The notes: generated from the sequence alone by a model not told the origin. A DNA stretch of 64,000 bases from Ascaris suum (GCA_013433145.1 CM024168.1:3286001-3350000), one strand, 5' to 3'; shown: positions 1 through 12,192, counted from the first letter of the stretch. A program made the numbers and translations.

Positions 1-835
1 TAAGACTTCCTGTGTGGCCAGCAAAGAACACAATAATACTAATTTTCACAATTTATAGTGGACAACGCCAATTGAGATTCATGAAAAATTCCTCACATAT
101 CGTAAGTAGCAAATAAATGCGTTGATTTCGAACTTTTTTGCATATGGGCACTCATCGTAACCTTCTTCTTCAAATCATTTTTGAAGCGATGGAGTTTTCG
201 CACTTTATTTATTTACTTATTTATTCAACGTCTTATGTAGGGAAAACCTTTGCGAGAGGCGCATAATGCATTAATAGAAAGGCAATAAAGGAAACGAAAA
301 AAAAGAGAATATATAGAAACCCACATATGCATATGGAAATCCATATACGCATATGGAAGCCCTATGGCTACTACACAGAACACACAAAGAAATTAGAAAG
401 AGAGTACAAGAGACAGCATGAATCGGCCAACACAAGAAACACAGACAATGGAATTATTCTAATCGTGAGGTTTGCAATAAAGCGGAGATCAAAACAAATG
501 GGTCCCATCGACCAACTCTCGACACTACCTGCTTTTAGCAGAATGTCTCTTATCTGCTCGTTCTCCACACAGCAGTACGCAACACGACTGTAATCTGCTG
601 TAGCGACAGCGAAAGAAATGATTGCAACGCATGCAAGTTTTGTTTTCCCTTCGCTGAATACTTTTGACTGTTCGTTAAACTGTTCGGTAGTAGGTATTCC
701 AACGTGTGAAGCGAAGTGTGAAAATTCCTCAACATATGAAACATGAACATCTCGATTAATCAGTCAACAATACGCCAATAGGTCACCAATCAATAGATCT
801 TAGGCAGTCCGAAGCCCTGAAATGAATGCATGGCA
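1..835. other. Intergenic or transposon flank, no gene seen
   Basis: AT-rich sequence with only short, overlapping reading frames of no recognisable family. It should hold the 3' side of the Merlin transposon that begins at 836, but I could not read a convincing terminal inverted repeat or target duplication here. An ATATGG/CATATG-rich stretch lies near 320-360. Confidence 0.5.
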
Positions 836-3328
836 TCAGTAAGGATTGTACAGGCGGCCAGCTGCATCCATCAGGCTAGGGAATGTGTGCATTCTGGTCA
901 TTCGACGGAATAGGAACTCTGAGAGGTATGTGTTAAATTCCGCTCTCGACGTCTCGTACATAAGATCGAATTTCCTCTTGGCATGGCTCCATAACCCATT
1001 GATAGTATTAATGTGGACGCGAAAAGGCTCTCCGTTATGCATGACCGTATGGGCGAACTTCCTCTTGTGGTTGACCTGAAATGATGAAATCGACGTATAC
1101 TGCAATACTTGTTACATGGAGAGTACCCCTAAAAACGCTTTTTTCCAGTGGTTCCACCTACACTTCAACTAGGACATCCAATGTCATGTTCGATGTCTGC
1201 AGCGGCTTCATATCGGAGGTCTGCAAAAGGCCTTGGTCCTCCAGTTTTCCAGGTCTCAACCCGCAGGACTTCGAAGTGGAGAGATTTCAGAGAACGGGGT
1301 CAATGACCATACAGGCCACTCGATAGATGAACAGAATCATCGTCTTGCAGATAGTTCAGAGCAACTCTTCCTGTCACACCTTGCTGCTACTATGAACAGG
1401 CAGAAGAATAAAACCTGCTGGTAGACGCTGCTATAATCAGCAAGTATGCTCTGAAAAAAGAAAGCGAGAGCATTGTTTCATGGCCTGCGGCCGCCGGTTC
1501 TACCAGTAAATGTTTCTATTATTATCAGAATAAACCTCCCCTCACGAACACCTACGCATGAGAGATGTGCACTGACTCAAAGTTCATTTGACGTAGTCTG
1601 CATACGCATGAAGAAAAAAAATGCCCGCTTCGTACAATCGCGAATGAAAAGTTCATGGAAAAAGTGCATCGCTATCGAACTCAGTGTGACGTTACTCTGT
1701 GGTGTACTCATGCCACGATGCACTTCTAGGTGAAGGTGATGGAAGAAAGATAAAATAAATAACGCAAAACTTAACTTTAGCTGTTCTCATCTACACCACA
1801 CAATGCACTAAAGCCACCTTTGCTACTGCATTCCCCTCCGTGTCTTCACATAAACACACTCGACGAAGACGATGGATGTGCTTACCGTATAGTGGGTGTA
1901 GCCAATAGCTTGTAGTCCGTTGTAGGCAGCCCATGCATCGGATACGATTACGCTTCCCGGACGAACCCACCGGCTGATGAGCGCTTCGAGCGTCGTCTTC
2001 GTCCTGTCAGGAACCGTAAAGAAAACTGCATTAGCAGTTCCTCTTTCCACAGCAACGAACGTCCATGTGTGTTCTCTCACCTATATCAAACACACCTTAC
2101 ACGCATGTGCAGATGGAGTGATCGACCATATCAAAGAAAGTAGAATAAGTTCAACAACTATGGTAAAAATGTGCAGCGAGGAAGACAATGATTACTCGCT
2201 CAGTAAAACTGCACGGAACGCTTACCGCGTCGTGATTGTACTCGCGTCTGCAGAAGACTGACTCATCGATCTCGACCACCTTGCCCGGACCGCCGAGCGG
2301 TGCCTGGAAGGATTATAACGTTGAAAAACATTGTTCAGTTCACTTCCTGGTTTGAACTCGGAAATGAGAGCGCTGCAAAACGTGCAAACTACGATGCACA
2401 AGAATGGCGACTGAAAAAATTCCTCCCTAGGTCGAATGTGCAATGAACTTCCTGTTAACAGGTGATGCCACCACGGCAAACACTACTAAGAGGAAAGAAA
2501 TAAAACTGCAGTACTGTGAAGCAAACACTGGTGCGATGTCATCACTGCTGCTGACGTTTCCCCATTGGTCTAACCATTCCCGATAAAAATGACTACAGAA
2601 ACGACACAAAATGATCACGGAAGGAAAAGTGACCCACCTGTTTCTTTTGCACATAATCGGCGCAGATCTCGCGGATGAACATCTCCCAATCCACAGCGGT
2701 ATGCTCAGCGATGTCGGTATTGTAACATATGACATCTCGCGGCGCATTTTGGGACCACAGAAACATTATCGTTAAAATCGTCTCTATCGGCAAGCGGGAC
2801 TTCTCAAAAACGCTGCCGTGGCGGATGGACAAAGCACAACATCGAATTCTCGACTTCTTCCGCACACGTCCTTGGTCTCTGCTGCTGTTCACCGCTGTCC
2901 TTGTGCAGTGCCACTAAATTAACGCTACGACACAAGAAAAGCCTCATTTTTCCCCGTCAAACTTTTGTGAACCGTGCTTTACTGCAAGGTATAGGTACAA
3001 GATAGAGATAGTTCTTTCTTCTAAGCAATGGTTTCATAGGATGTGGAGGCATGCAGACCATCAGCATAGTTTCAACGAAAAGAATCGCAATTCTTACTTC
3101 GATGGAGTCAGTGCACTTTCTTCTCCAGAGCTTCATCATACCGCCGCATTTCGGACACGTTCGCTCATTAGCGACTAACCGGTACCGCGCGGCAAACTCG
3201 ACAGCAGATGCAGCGTCGCCGAACAAGTGAGGCATCTCGAAGTAAGTTATACGCAATTCCCGCAGAATTTCTTCAACAGCCCCCGCGGGCACCACCACTG
3301 CCGGGTCCACAATACTCCAGCGGCTCAT
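836..3328 (-). mobile_element. Merlin-superfamily DNA transposon (coding core)
   Basis: The body of the element is defined by its transposase gene, which is related to bacterial IS1595/ISXO2 transposases. The element ends are not resolved. Merlin elements normally have terminal inverted repeats and an 8-9 bp target duplication, and neither could be read by eye. The true borders are therefore probably outside these coordinates. The element appears structurally young because the transposase exons join into an uninterrupted frame. Confidence 0.85.
836..3328 (-). CDS. Merlin (ISXO2-like) transposase, five exons, open frame
   Basis: DDE-type transposase of the Merlin superfamily, which would bind the element ends and catalyse cut-and-paste transposition in the nucleus. 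Minus-strand exons are 3328-3098, 2913-2638, 2303-2226, 2080-1886 and 1075-836. All four junctions are GT-AG in phase 0, and the join gives 339 aa with no internal stop. An N-terminal zinc-ribbon-like part carries Cys58, Cys61, Cys72, Cys80, Cys102 and Cys103. Family motifs follow: GSVFEKSRLPIETIL (about 110-124), GGPGKVVEIDES with the first Asp at 182, VSDAW with the second Asp at 243, and HINTINGLWSHAKRKF near 281-296. The third catalytic position, often Glu, is Asn286. Some bacterial IS1595 groups also carry Asn there, so this need not mean loss of function. The start at 3328 is the first Met in the frame. The exon 2 acceptor was chosen because it restores a WxC motif in phase. Confidence 0.9.
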
Positions 3329-3398
3329 GTTTGCGAATGAACTGAACCTCTTGTGCTGCCTACATCAAATCAAAAGCACAGTAAGACATTTCCCACTA

Positions 3399-3600
3399 AT
3401 AAAAATCCCGCCAGAGCTGACAGCACACAAAACACATTACAGTTCAGTCTATGATATGTTCTAGCGGATTCTCAACCAGAAAAAACACTTCAGGTGACCC
3501 GACTGGGCTGGAATTCTGCAGACTCGCATAATCTGGCATTAGGAGACGAACGGTAGGAAGAAGTTCGGGTGCCTATTGGACAGCTTCGCGGGATTTTTAT
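3399..3600. repeat. Inverted repeat, 13-bp perfect arms about 200 bp apart
   Basis: Positions 3399-3411 (ATAAAAATCCCGC) and 3588-3600 (GCGGGATTTTTAT) are exact reverse complements. A second, imperfect match (AGCTG followed by AC or TC) lies just inside each arm. The size and layout resemble a small MITE-like or hairpin element, but no target duplication is visible. It lies just upstream of the Merlin transposase start. Confidence 0.5.
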
Positions 3601-3874
3601 GGTGCATTACTGCACGGTTGCACAGAAGCTGGGCACATCAAGAATACTCCCGCTGCTTCCATTACGCTGAAACTTTGCACACTAACATAATTCGACGTTC
3701 AGAGAAGAACCGCACGGAAAAATACCGAGTGATTACATAGCAAATTTGGGGGTTTATATGAGGTATTGGCTGGCAGCGCCTCATTAGGGCTACGGTAGTG
3801 CTGCGTACCATGTGCGAGGGAGGATGAACGCGACTCAATCTACTGTTCGCAACCAGCGTGGCTGGTATGATTAA

Positions 3875-4055
3875 TAACAATAATAAATAACAAATAATAG
3901 TAATAACAGTAATGGCAATAATAGTGAATAATTAATAACAATGGTTAATAATAATAAATAATAATGATTTAATAACAATATAATGATAATAACATAATAA
4001 TAACAATAATAATGATAGTAATAATAACAACAGTAATAATAATAATAATAGCAAT
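3875..4055. repeat. TAA/ATAA-rich low-complexity tract
   Basis: Irregular runs of AAT, ATAA and AACAAT cover about 180 bp and run almost directly into the TA microsatellite. The composition is strongly A-rich on this strand. Confidence 0.8.
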
Positions 4056-4111
4056 AGTAATCTTTACTTATGCAATGAAGAAAACATGAAACTGCATGCC
4101 CAATACAATAC

Positions 4112-4234
<123 letters not shown>

Positions 4235-5953
4235 AATAGCAATAAAGCATATGCAAGATAAACATTGCACGTAACCATATGTTTAAAAGCCCAAAAGATG
4301 GTTAACTAAAGCAAATATCGAGGTCACGAGGAACACATATACGTAGGAATGCCGAAATACACACGTGATAATTAGTCATAGCCGACAAGTAACGAAGCGT
4401 CGCTTAAAGCATGACCAATTATCAGCCAAAGGCACATCCTATGGCAAGGAGTTCAAGGTGGTATTCGTGCTTCCGAATCGCTAACAGAGAAGATGCACAA
4501 ATATCGATGCATCCGCATCGTATGCAAATCTACGAATGACGGACAACAGTTTTGATGTCAACGATAATAATAATAAGACTGAAAAAACGTTTTTCGCAGA
4601 ACGTTTTTCGCAGACGGGTCGTTCACATTCGCACAAGAAGCGTGGAATTGCTCTATTCCCGCCAAATCAACGTTCGTTTGAGAGCGAAATGCAATGATGG
4701 TGGAAAATGGGTTTTTCCAAGGCAAGGAGAGATAGTTGCAGTACCTTTATACTAATGGCATTGAGGGGTGCAAAAAAGGAATGATGCATTTCGCCATGCA
4801 ATACATTCAGAAAAAATGTTGCAATGTCATGAGCTTATTATCCCAAAACAGTCCTCATAAAAGTTATTTTCGCGTGGTGATAAACTCATACCGGGTGAAA
4901 TCTGCTACGAATTTTTCATTCATTTCGGAATGCTTCCATTTACCGTTTCGAAGCGTAGCTCTTTTGCTCGTTTTCGTCTTTCGGGAAGTTCGGGAGTGAC
5001 TTGTTGCCTAGGGTTTAGGAAGGCGGTAGGTGGAGAAGGGGCTGGAGCAGGTAGGCTCGCTACTGGATTCGTAAGAATTTCTTGGCATTATTCGAATCAC
5101 TGACAAAAAAATCGTGGTTAGAGGAGTACAAAAATTAACTTTTCTTAAGGACATGGCGTCATTAATATTGAACGATAAAGGAATGGTGTTACTTCGCAAG
5201 TTTGCATGCTTTAACTGAAGAAGTTTTAGAGGGGAGGCGATTAGCAGAAACGCATCCCGCTCTGTGATGTTCTGCTTCTGTGAAGTATCATGTTTTTCAA
5301 GATTACATTCTACTGAGCATCGCAATCCGCTCCACTTCTTTTACCTCCTATTGGTCCTCTGGTCAAATGTTCATTCACGCTTTGCATTGCGTGAACTATA
5401 AAGTTTTATTGAAACTCTTGCTGCTTAAGTTTCATTCTTGAAGTGAGGCGTGATTGCACCAAAAGCAGTTGCATAGGTTTACCACTTGCGTCGAATACAT
5501 CAGATCGCTGGAGATAAGATAGGCAGTAGTTTTGCAGATTTTCGTTGGCACGGTAGTACTGCGGTTTAGGACAACGTATGTTGTCGATAAACTGGCATTA
5601 CATGCTAGAAATGGTCGACTTCTTAGTCAGCGAAGGTTTAATTTAAATGGGAGCTGAGCATTTACATCATGAATAACGATGCTTGGTGGGGACATTGCTG
5701 GGATACGATGACGCATGAAAGAACTTCAGTAGGTCTATCAGTTGTACAAATTCTTCGCACTACTGTGTAATATCAGGCTTCATTTTTATATTTCGATTGT
5801 TTTTTCTCGACATTTTACTATGTCATGGTGCATCATCCTTAATACCTGATGTTTAGATGGCTATATTTTTGCCCGCATTTTCGATGCTTCAATTGGTTTT
5901 GTTTTTTGAGATTTGCATAGTCGGTCGCTTTACACGAAGACAAATAGTGGACA

Positions 5954-8900
5954 ATGGCGAAGCATCACCAGATCTGATTTTTTGTCGCAAACAACCTGGT
6001 GTGGCGATTGGACGACTTTGCGAGAAATGTAAGTGCCAGTATTTCTCGTGTTTTTGTTTTTTTTTCGTTGATATTATCGCATCGTTTGTCATTCTTCCTT
6101 TCTTCTATCTGTATTACATCTTTCCAGTTGAAACGGCATATTTTCATACGATCAGATGGAGGAATTTCTGAAAATCTAGAAAAAATGTGGACAACGATGG
6201 AGCAAGTTTTTTAAAAAAAAGCGCGATATGCCAAGTCATTGATATTCAGCGAATGGAAAAAAAAAGTTCATATAATTTAAAGAAATGCATAGGGTAAATG
6301 GAAGATGCTCTCATTTAATGTATTTGGCATTGATCGAAATATCGATGCTGCAAATGGGCTATTCTAGACAGCACTTACTAGAATCACCTTTAAAAGGAAT
6401 GATGTTTCTGTAAGAATCCGGTGACCTGTGCTCGCATCACGCTTATGCGATCGCTTTCAGACGAGAAAAACGCCATCAACTTTTCTGCTGAGGGCTAATA
6501 CTCATATACCCATTGCTATCAACATATAAGGCAGTAGACAGCATGGGCTGCAGTCATCTTACCTGCAACGTTGTTAATGTTACGATTTGTAAGACTTAGT
6601 TCAGTCTGCGCAGATCTCACCTTGAATGTAACAGGTCGCATGTCTACTCCATTTTGACAATCTTCGTGCAAAATATTTAGAGATTTTATTCACGATCACT
6701 GTTATTGTTGAGTATATTATACGATGGTTGTAAGGACAGATGCCCAAACAGCGTGGAATTTAAGTGAAGCTAGTTGCGATGCTGTTTCCACATTGGTTGT
6801 GATTTTTGACCAATGTTACTCGCCTGAATAAGTTTCTCGGTCGATGCATTAATATTACCCTCGAAATTTTTGGCTAATTTTGTTTGCCTGAAAAATCTCA
6901 TCCATTCCGCTCACCGTAGCAAGAATTCTGCTCGCTTCGTCAACTGGTTGAGTGAAACGTCCCCATAAATGTAATCTAGACTCATTTCACTCCGAAGTTT
7001 CATACTGATTGGGTGAAGGGACCCTTTCCAATATATAACGGGTGAATTGAATCCTAAAAGAGATAATGGCTTGTTGACTGTTTGATAGGTTATTGTTTGA
7101 CGTCTATCAGTGTTTTTGCATATTTTTTCGCTCGATTTTTGCCTATTGAACCGCTTTTTTGCATATTTGGTTCAGCTGGAACAATCGAACTGTTTCTTCG
7201 TATGAATTGATGGAAATGAAAATACTTTCATGAATGTTTGACGACAATTACAGGTGATGGACGATGCGTTATTTGTGACTCATATGTAAGACCATGCACA
7301 CTAGTGAGAATCTGCGATGAATGCAACTACGGGTCGTATCAGGTTCTTATGTTACTTGTACCTCTAGTTTATAAAGCTGTAATAGGTAATTTGCAATAAG
7401 AACACTTTGTTTTTATGTGTTTATAAAAATAGGCATCTTCTAGCCTTGAACATACATCTATTACGTAATGACAATTGATTGCATCCGCAGTGAGTCACCC
7501 TGTCTTTCCTCTTGAATGGAGCAGTACTGCACTGCTTGACGTATTTAAGTAAACCTACTTTATATAGATCCACCTATGGTTAATGGGACAGTTGTGATTG
7601 AAAATGCCTTGAAGTTTCGTCATCTAGAAAAACCACCATTAAGCAATTTTTATCCTCGAGGAGAGTTGTTCAGTTACAAGTGCCCTCGCGCATTGGAGGT
7701 CTATGTGTGGGTAATCATGTTGCTGTTTAAGCAAACAGCTGTCCTGAGTGGAGTTGAAGAAGACGATTATGCAAGAGAAGAACCCTTTTCTCTCATTTGC
7801 ATGCATCATCCTCACCTAGTTTTGGACTTTTCATCAGCGGATATCAATTTTTAGTCTTTACCTGAAGTCCCCGACTTCAGTTCTTTAGTTGCGGGGCATA
7901 AGTGGGCAAAACCACCCACTTCCGTTCCTCCTGATCAGTTTCTTGACGTGAGTCCCATTTGCGTGAGATTATAAAATATTATTATAAAGAGGTCCAAGCA
8001 AAATGCGAAAATTCCGTTCAATGCAAAGAGTAGTATTGCTGAAGCTCTTAAAATACGTTAGCCGTTTATGTGAATCCCTATCGCTAATTGTTATATTTGC
8101 TGCAGATAATAAAGCATAGCGTCAACATCGGAGATCAAGTGAGAACTGTTGCATAGGAAGTAATATTTCTGAATTTTTTCTTTAACTGGCGTCCAGTTTA
8201 GAAACCAATATTTTCTACTTGTTTGCTATGGTGGTTTTATTTCGTTGGATCACTCGATTCGCTTACCAAAATTTAAGGTTTCTATTAGTATGCATTTGGC
8301 GGAGCATTTATCCCAACTCTGCAGCTAGACATTTGACGTGGAAATAGTTGCCGAAGGTTGTCTCTATCTAGAGGCCAGCGGATGCATGCGGTTTTTTGCA
8401 GGTTCTTTCAGATGTGTCACAGAATTGAGCCATTCGTTCATTCATGCAATTGAAGTTGATGGCACGTAAAAATACAGATGAAGGGGTGGGGGATGTTCTT
8501 CTCTGAAGCCGCTGATTTTGCATTAAGATGCTGCACAAGAAAAATTTTGCTCTAAATTTTTGATCGATCGTGGACTGATTTGATTAGCTCTGCTCATAGG
8601 TACTCCAGAATAGTTATATTCACTGATAGTATCTTGCACCGAGTACGGTATCCTATGTAATGTGCAGTAGTGAAAAGTACCTATCATGGTGCAAGATGGT
8701 GTTTTGGCGTTATTGGTGAGGACATAGAAGAGTAGAATAAACGTGCCCCAAAATATGAAATTTTTCTTATGCACCAACAAAGCGTAGTTTAGCATAATGC
8801 AAGTTATCTCGTATACGTCGCATGCGCACCTTTGAAGTGAGTAGGTGCAGTTAGCGTAGCACACGGATGATCCTTTTAATTTTAGGTTTAAAAACCGTTT

Positions 8901-9786
8901 AGAATTGTGCATTCTAGGTTTATTAATCGTCTGATTCCGCACCGCTTACTGAGAATTTCGAATTTTGCCTCAAGTACTTTGCTTGTTGAAGTGTTGAATG
9001 CGAAGGAGGCGGTAGAGCAAGGGCATAGTCATATTTGGTTCAAACACTCTTCTTAGCTTTATCCGTTTAGTTAATAAAATGCTGCGATCTATCGACGAAG
9101 TGAATTGCAACTATACGCGCAATATGTGTTCAAAAAAGTTTTTCCATCACTCGGAATTTATAATATAAAGCACATGACAGCTGTTCATTTGGTTCGTTGA
9201 GCCAAATGCACAACTTGACCAATCACTCGAATGGCATTACTCAGATATAAAATTGGTCCGTGAGATAAGTAGGTGAACGAATTGAACGGTTTATTGTTGA
9301 TTCAATATGCAAAAAAATTAACCTTGGAATATAGGCACACAAACGCGCGTAATGTTATTATGTTTGAAATGCAGCATTATAAACATTATTGTTTTTGACT
9401 ATTACTTTTTAGAGAGGTATTATATACAACTGATGAGTAGGTTGATAGGTCTTAAAGAATTCTAGTAAACATATAGTAGATATGAGATGGTGTGCATATA
9501 TTCACTGCTGTTATTACTTCTCTTTGGTTTTAATTCGTTTAAAGAAGGAAAGGATTGTAAATTTAATTCCTAGGTGATTTTTTGTGAATGTTTTCAATTT
9601 CTTGATGTTTTGCAGGGGCGATGCGTAATATGTGGTGGCTCTGGCGTGAGTGATGCATATTACTGCAAGGAGTGCACTCTTATGGAGAAAGATCGTGATG
9701 GATGTCCGAAGATTGTGAACCTTGGTAGTGCAAAGACGGATCTCTTTTATGAGAGGAAAAAATATGGTTTTAAAAAAACTGGATGA
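5954..9786 (+). CDS. phf-5: PHD finger-like protein 5A (SF3b subunit, Rds3/PHF5A)
   Basis: Zinc-binding subunit of the SF3b complex of U2 snRNP, which helps recognise the intron branch point in the nucleus. Exons are 5954-6028, 7254-7342 and 9616-9786, with GT-AG junctions. The join gives about 111 aa, against 110 aa for human PHF5A. The product is nearly identical to the family throughout: [20 protein letters not shown] in exon 1, [19 protein letters not shown] in exon 2, and [20 protein letters not shown] then [10 protein letters not shown] in exon 3, with the CxxC pairs of the three zinc sites preserved. The ATG at 5954 gives the family start (M-A-K-H-H). The frame then fails to reach the conserved P-D-L-I-F because one base is missing in the CACCAG at 5966-5971. 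An assembly error is likely in so conserved a gene. AATAAA signals follow only at 10364 and 10758. Confidence 0.95.
6531..6588 (+). other. Possible small exon inside phf-5 intron 1
   Basis: An AAG acceptor ends at 6530 and a GTAAGA donor starts at 6589, flanking a 58-bp open stretch encoding a cysteine-containing peptide ([12 protein letters not shown]...). Its phase 1 end would join the first candidate exon of the nested gene at 7491. That join would skip over phf-5 exon 2, so the two genes would be interleaved. It is weak and could be chance. Confidence 0.15.
7491..8469 (+). CDS. Candidate nested gene with sushi/CCP-like exon, 5' end missing
   Basis: Five candidate exons lie wholly inside phf-5 intron 2, on the same strand: 7491-7523, 7568-7710, 7855-7947, 8106-8138 and 8329-8469 (stop TAA 8467-8469). 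Splice phases agree at every join (1, 0, 0, 0), acceptors end in TAG or CAG, and one donor is a clean GTGAGT. Exon 2 encodes [10 protein letters not shown] followed by [11 protein letters not shown]. This resembles the P-P-x-x-N-G ... G-x-x-x-x-Y-x-C core of a sushi (complement control protein) module, an extracellular adhesion domain. Exon 3 ends [12 protein letters not shown] and the last exon has three cysteines. No start codon or signal peptide was found, so the 5' end is missing or lies in phf-5 intron 1. It may be a real nested gene, a gene fragment, or chance open stretches. The name of the protein is unknown. Confidence 0.38.
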
Positions 9787-10907
9787 CAGTTCTTTACTCA
9801 ATGTTTGAGTTGTCTGCACTGATACTGAGGCTAGGAGAGAGGGAAATTTAGGCCGAATGCGGCCGTTACTGGTCGCATTTGTTGTAAGATTCCCATCCCC
9901 CCCCCCCCTTCACTATCATCCACCGTTGTGCCAATGCGTACATGAATCTCACTATATTATTTTTCAGGCCAGTTTTGTTTCTCTAATGAACATTTCTTCT
10001 GTCATTAGGTTGGTGTAGTTGGGTTTATTTGGTTTGAGGAGGGGGACGGGGGGGAGAGTGTGTGAAAAAAAACAGAGTTCTGCAGCGTGAGGTGTTTCAG
10101 AAAGAAGTGCAACGTTTAATGACGGTAGGGCCAACTGCTAATGTATATCTGAGAATGAGGGAGGTGACGGAAAATTGAAAGAACCGGTCGATCTCCTCCT
10201 TTTGCATGTATGGGACTTTCAGTTACATTTTACAGTTGCTTTTTGAAATGTTTGGTATATCATGAAAATAAAAATTCGTGTTCCAATAGTGTTTACTCTT
10301 GCAAGTGTACTTTGTTTTAATTTTAAATGAATGCTTATAATCTTGATAGAATATCTAATTGCAAATAAAGCAACATCTATGTACTGGTAGATGACGGCGG
10401 ATGGTAAGTGGAGGGCACGAGTTGTCACGTTTGCAGTATCCTCTCTGGCGGTTTATTTCTTCTCATTCCCAAAAAGTCGGAGTTAACGTTAAAGGTAAAG
10501 AAAGCAGGAGTTTTGCGAAGAAGATGTTGTTCCTGGAATCTAGTTGAGAAATACAATGTTTGAAGGCAAATCTTAGGGATAGTCAGTGTTTCTGCTGGAA
10601 ATTTGCATTACGAACTGTTTGTTGGTCCCGTTATTATCGGTGCGCTTGAGAGATAGATGTGCACTATTTGGTTTTTATATTTTTGGTAAAGTTTTGCTTT
10701 ATACCTTCTTTTTCTTTGCCTTATACCTTGTGTCTGAAATGTAAATCATTAGTGCACAATAAAGCTCGGTTTTACCTTTCCCTTCCCCCGCCCTGCGCAA
10801 CTCATTTCATGTGAAGGATGTCATCGTTCATATGTTCATGTATCGATAAATTTTGCTTTGTTGGGTATGCCTTTTGTATCGAATCACTTCTTATAGTATG
10901 TCCTCCT

Positions 10908-10926
10908 CCCCCCCCCCCCCCCCCCC
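10908..10926. repeat. Poly-C tract
   Basis: About 17 consecutive C residues within CCTCC sequence, with a shorter C run near 9897-9908. Such tracts are prone to length error in sequencing and can form i-motif or G4 structures. Confidence 0.9.
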
Positions 10927-12192
10927 TCCCTCACCCTCGACTTCTGCAGGTCGACAATTTTTCCAAATATATTCCGAAAGCAAGGGGGTGGGAGGACTAC
11001 AATAACAGATGTGAATTTGTGTTAGATATGTATTTTTGAGTAGTATGCACGAATAGGAAATGCGCTTTATTTTCGCATAAAGGGATGAATTTTTTTTCTG
11101 CAACTTTTGGGTTCCGATTTTATATTTCACTTTATTTTTTTTTTAGTTCCGCTCGCATATTCAATTATTTATACAAACAATGCTGACATATTGACTGTTT
11201 CTGGAAATAAATCTTCATCATCTACATTCCTCATTTTTGGATGTTGGCTTATATTCCATAATCATGTTTATCGTATTGTGTGCATATGTATGATTAATTG
11301 ACGATTGCCACAGTTCGAAAAGGATCGATAAGGAGCGCATTCGCCGGTAGAATGTCGTTGAAATGATCGCTGAGAGTGAGTGAGTGATTAAGCGCCGAAT
11401 GTGAAATCTCCCATAAACGGAAGGCAGCAACGTGCTCAGCAAGTTACATTAATTCCCTTCAGATGATGTAGTGGCGAGGGTGATTTAAGGTGATCATTAA
11501 TAAAGAGCTGAAGCGTAGGCGATTTTGACGACTTATGAGCACTTTACATACCTGAACCTGTGAATAAAGTGGGGTTTTCTACTCTTTGTATCCATTTTGT
11601 TCCCATTTCGGGTATACTTCAGATCCTTCGATCAATCTGTCGTTGAAAATCGGAGCTTATTTTTGGATATGCGCTTTTCAGAAACTCATTCTGCACCTAT
11701 TTCTTTTGCGCGATAGCACCGAAAAATCCAACTCTAGAGACTCTAGCAATTATCGGCAATTTATGGTGATCTTATAAACGACAATGTGCATTTTTTTTCC
11801 AGCTAGAGGGTGTTGTGAACAAATTGTCGGATCGAAAGTTTCATGAAATCTACCTATACGTTCCAAGGAGATAAGTGATAGTGTAATTTAATTTCAGTAA
11901 CTTTCAAGTGGTCGATTAGCAGCATTGGAAGCTCTGGTTTCCTGTTAAAATAAAATTCATTAAATCATGTTTCTTAGAGCTTTTTAATTGAATCGAATTT
12001 TATATAGGCGACCGATGGGTTTGCCAGATATTGCAGTTGGGGCAGCACCAATTGCATGAACTTACTTTTTCAAGCCTCGGAATTCAAATTACTGTTACCA
12101 CCAAGAATTTGCATGTTATCCTTAAAGGCATCTTTGCGCTGACAAAGGCTATTAGCATATAACCTAAGGTGGCCGCTAATTCGAGCAATAGT

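Noticed and set aside
781..3585. CCAATAGG-CACC at about 774-787 and its near reverse complement at about 3569-3582 as Merlin terminal repeats
   Set aside because: Only eight contiguous bases match, about what chance gives between flanks this long, and no target duplication flanks them.
5857..6171. Signal-peptide-like frame ([17 protein letters not shown]...) running into phf-5 exon 1
   Set aside because: The hydrophobic stretch lies in phf-5 upstream sequence, and the frame continues into intron 1. It is open only because of the one-base gap in phf-5 exon 1.
8523..8942. 139-codon open frame on the minus strand within phf-5 intron 2
   Set aside because: No recognisable motif, and it lies on the opposite strand to the better-supported candidate exons nearby. 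A frame of this length is expected about once by chance in 64 kb at this composition.
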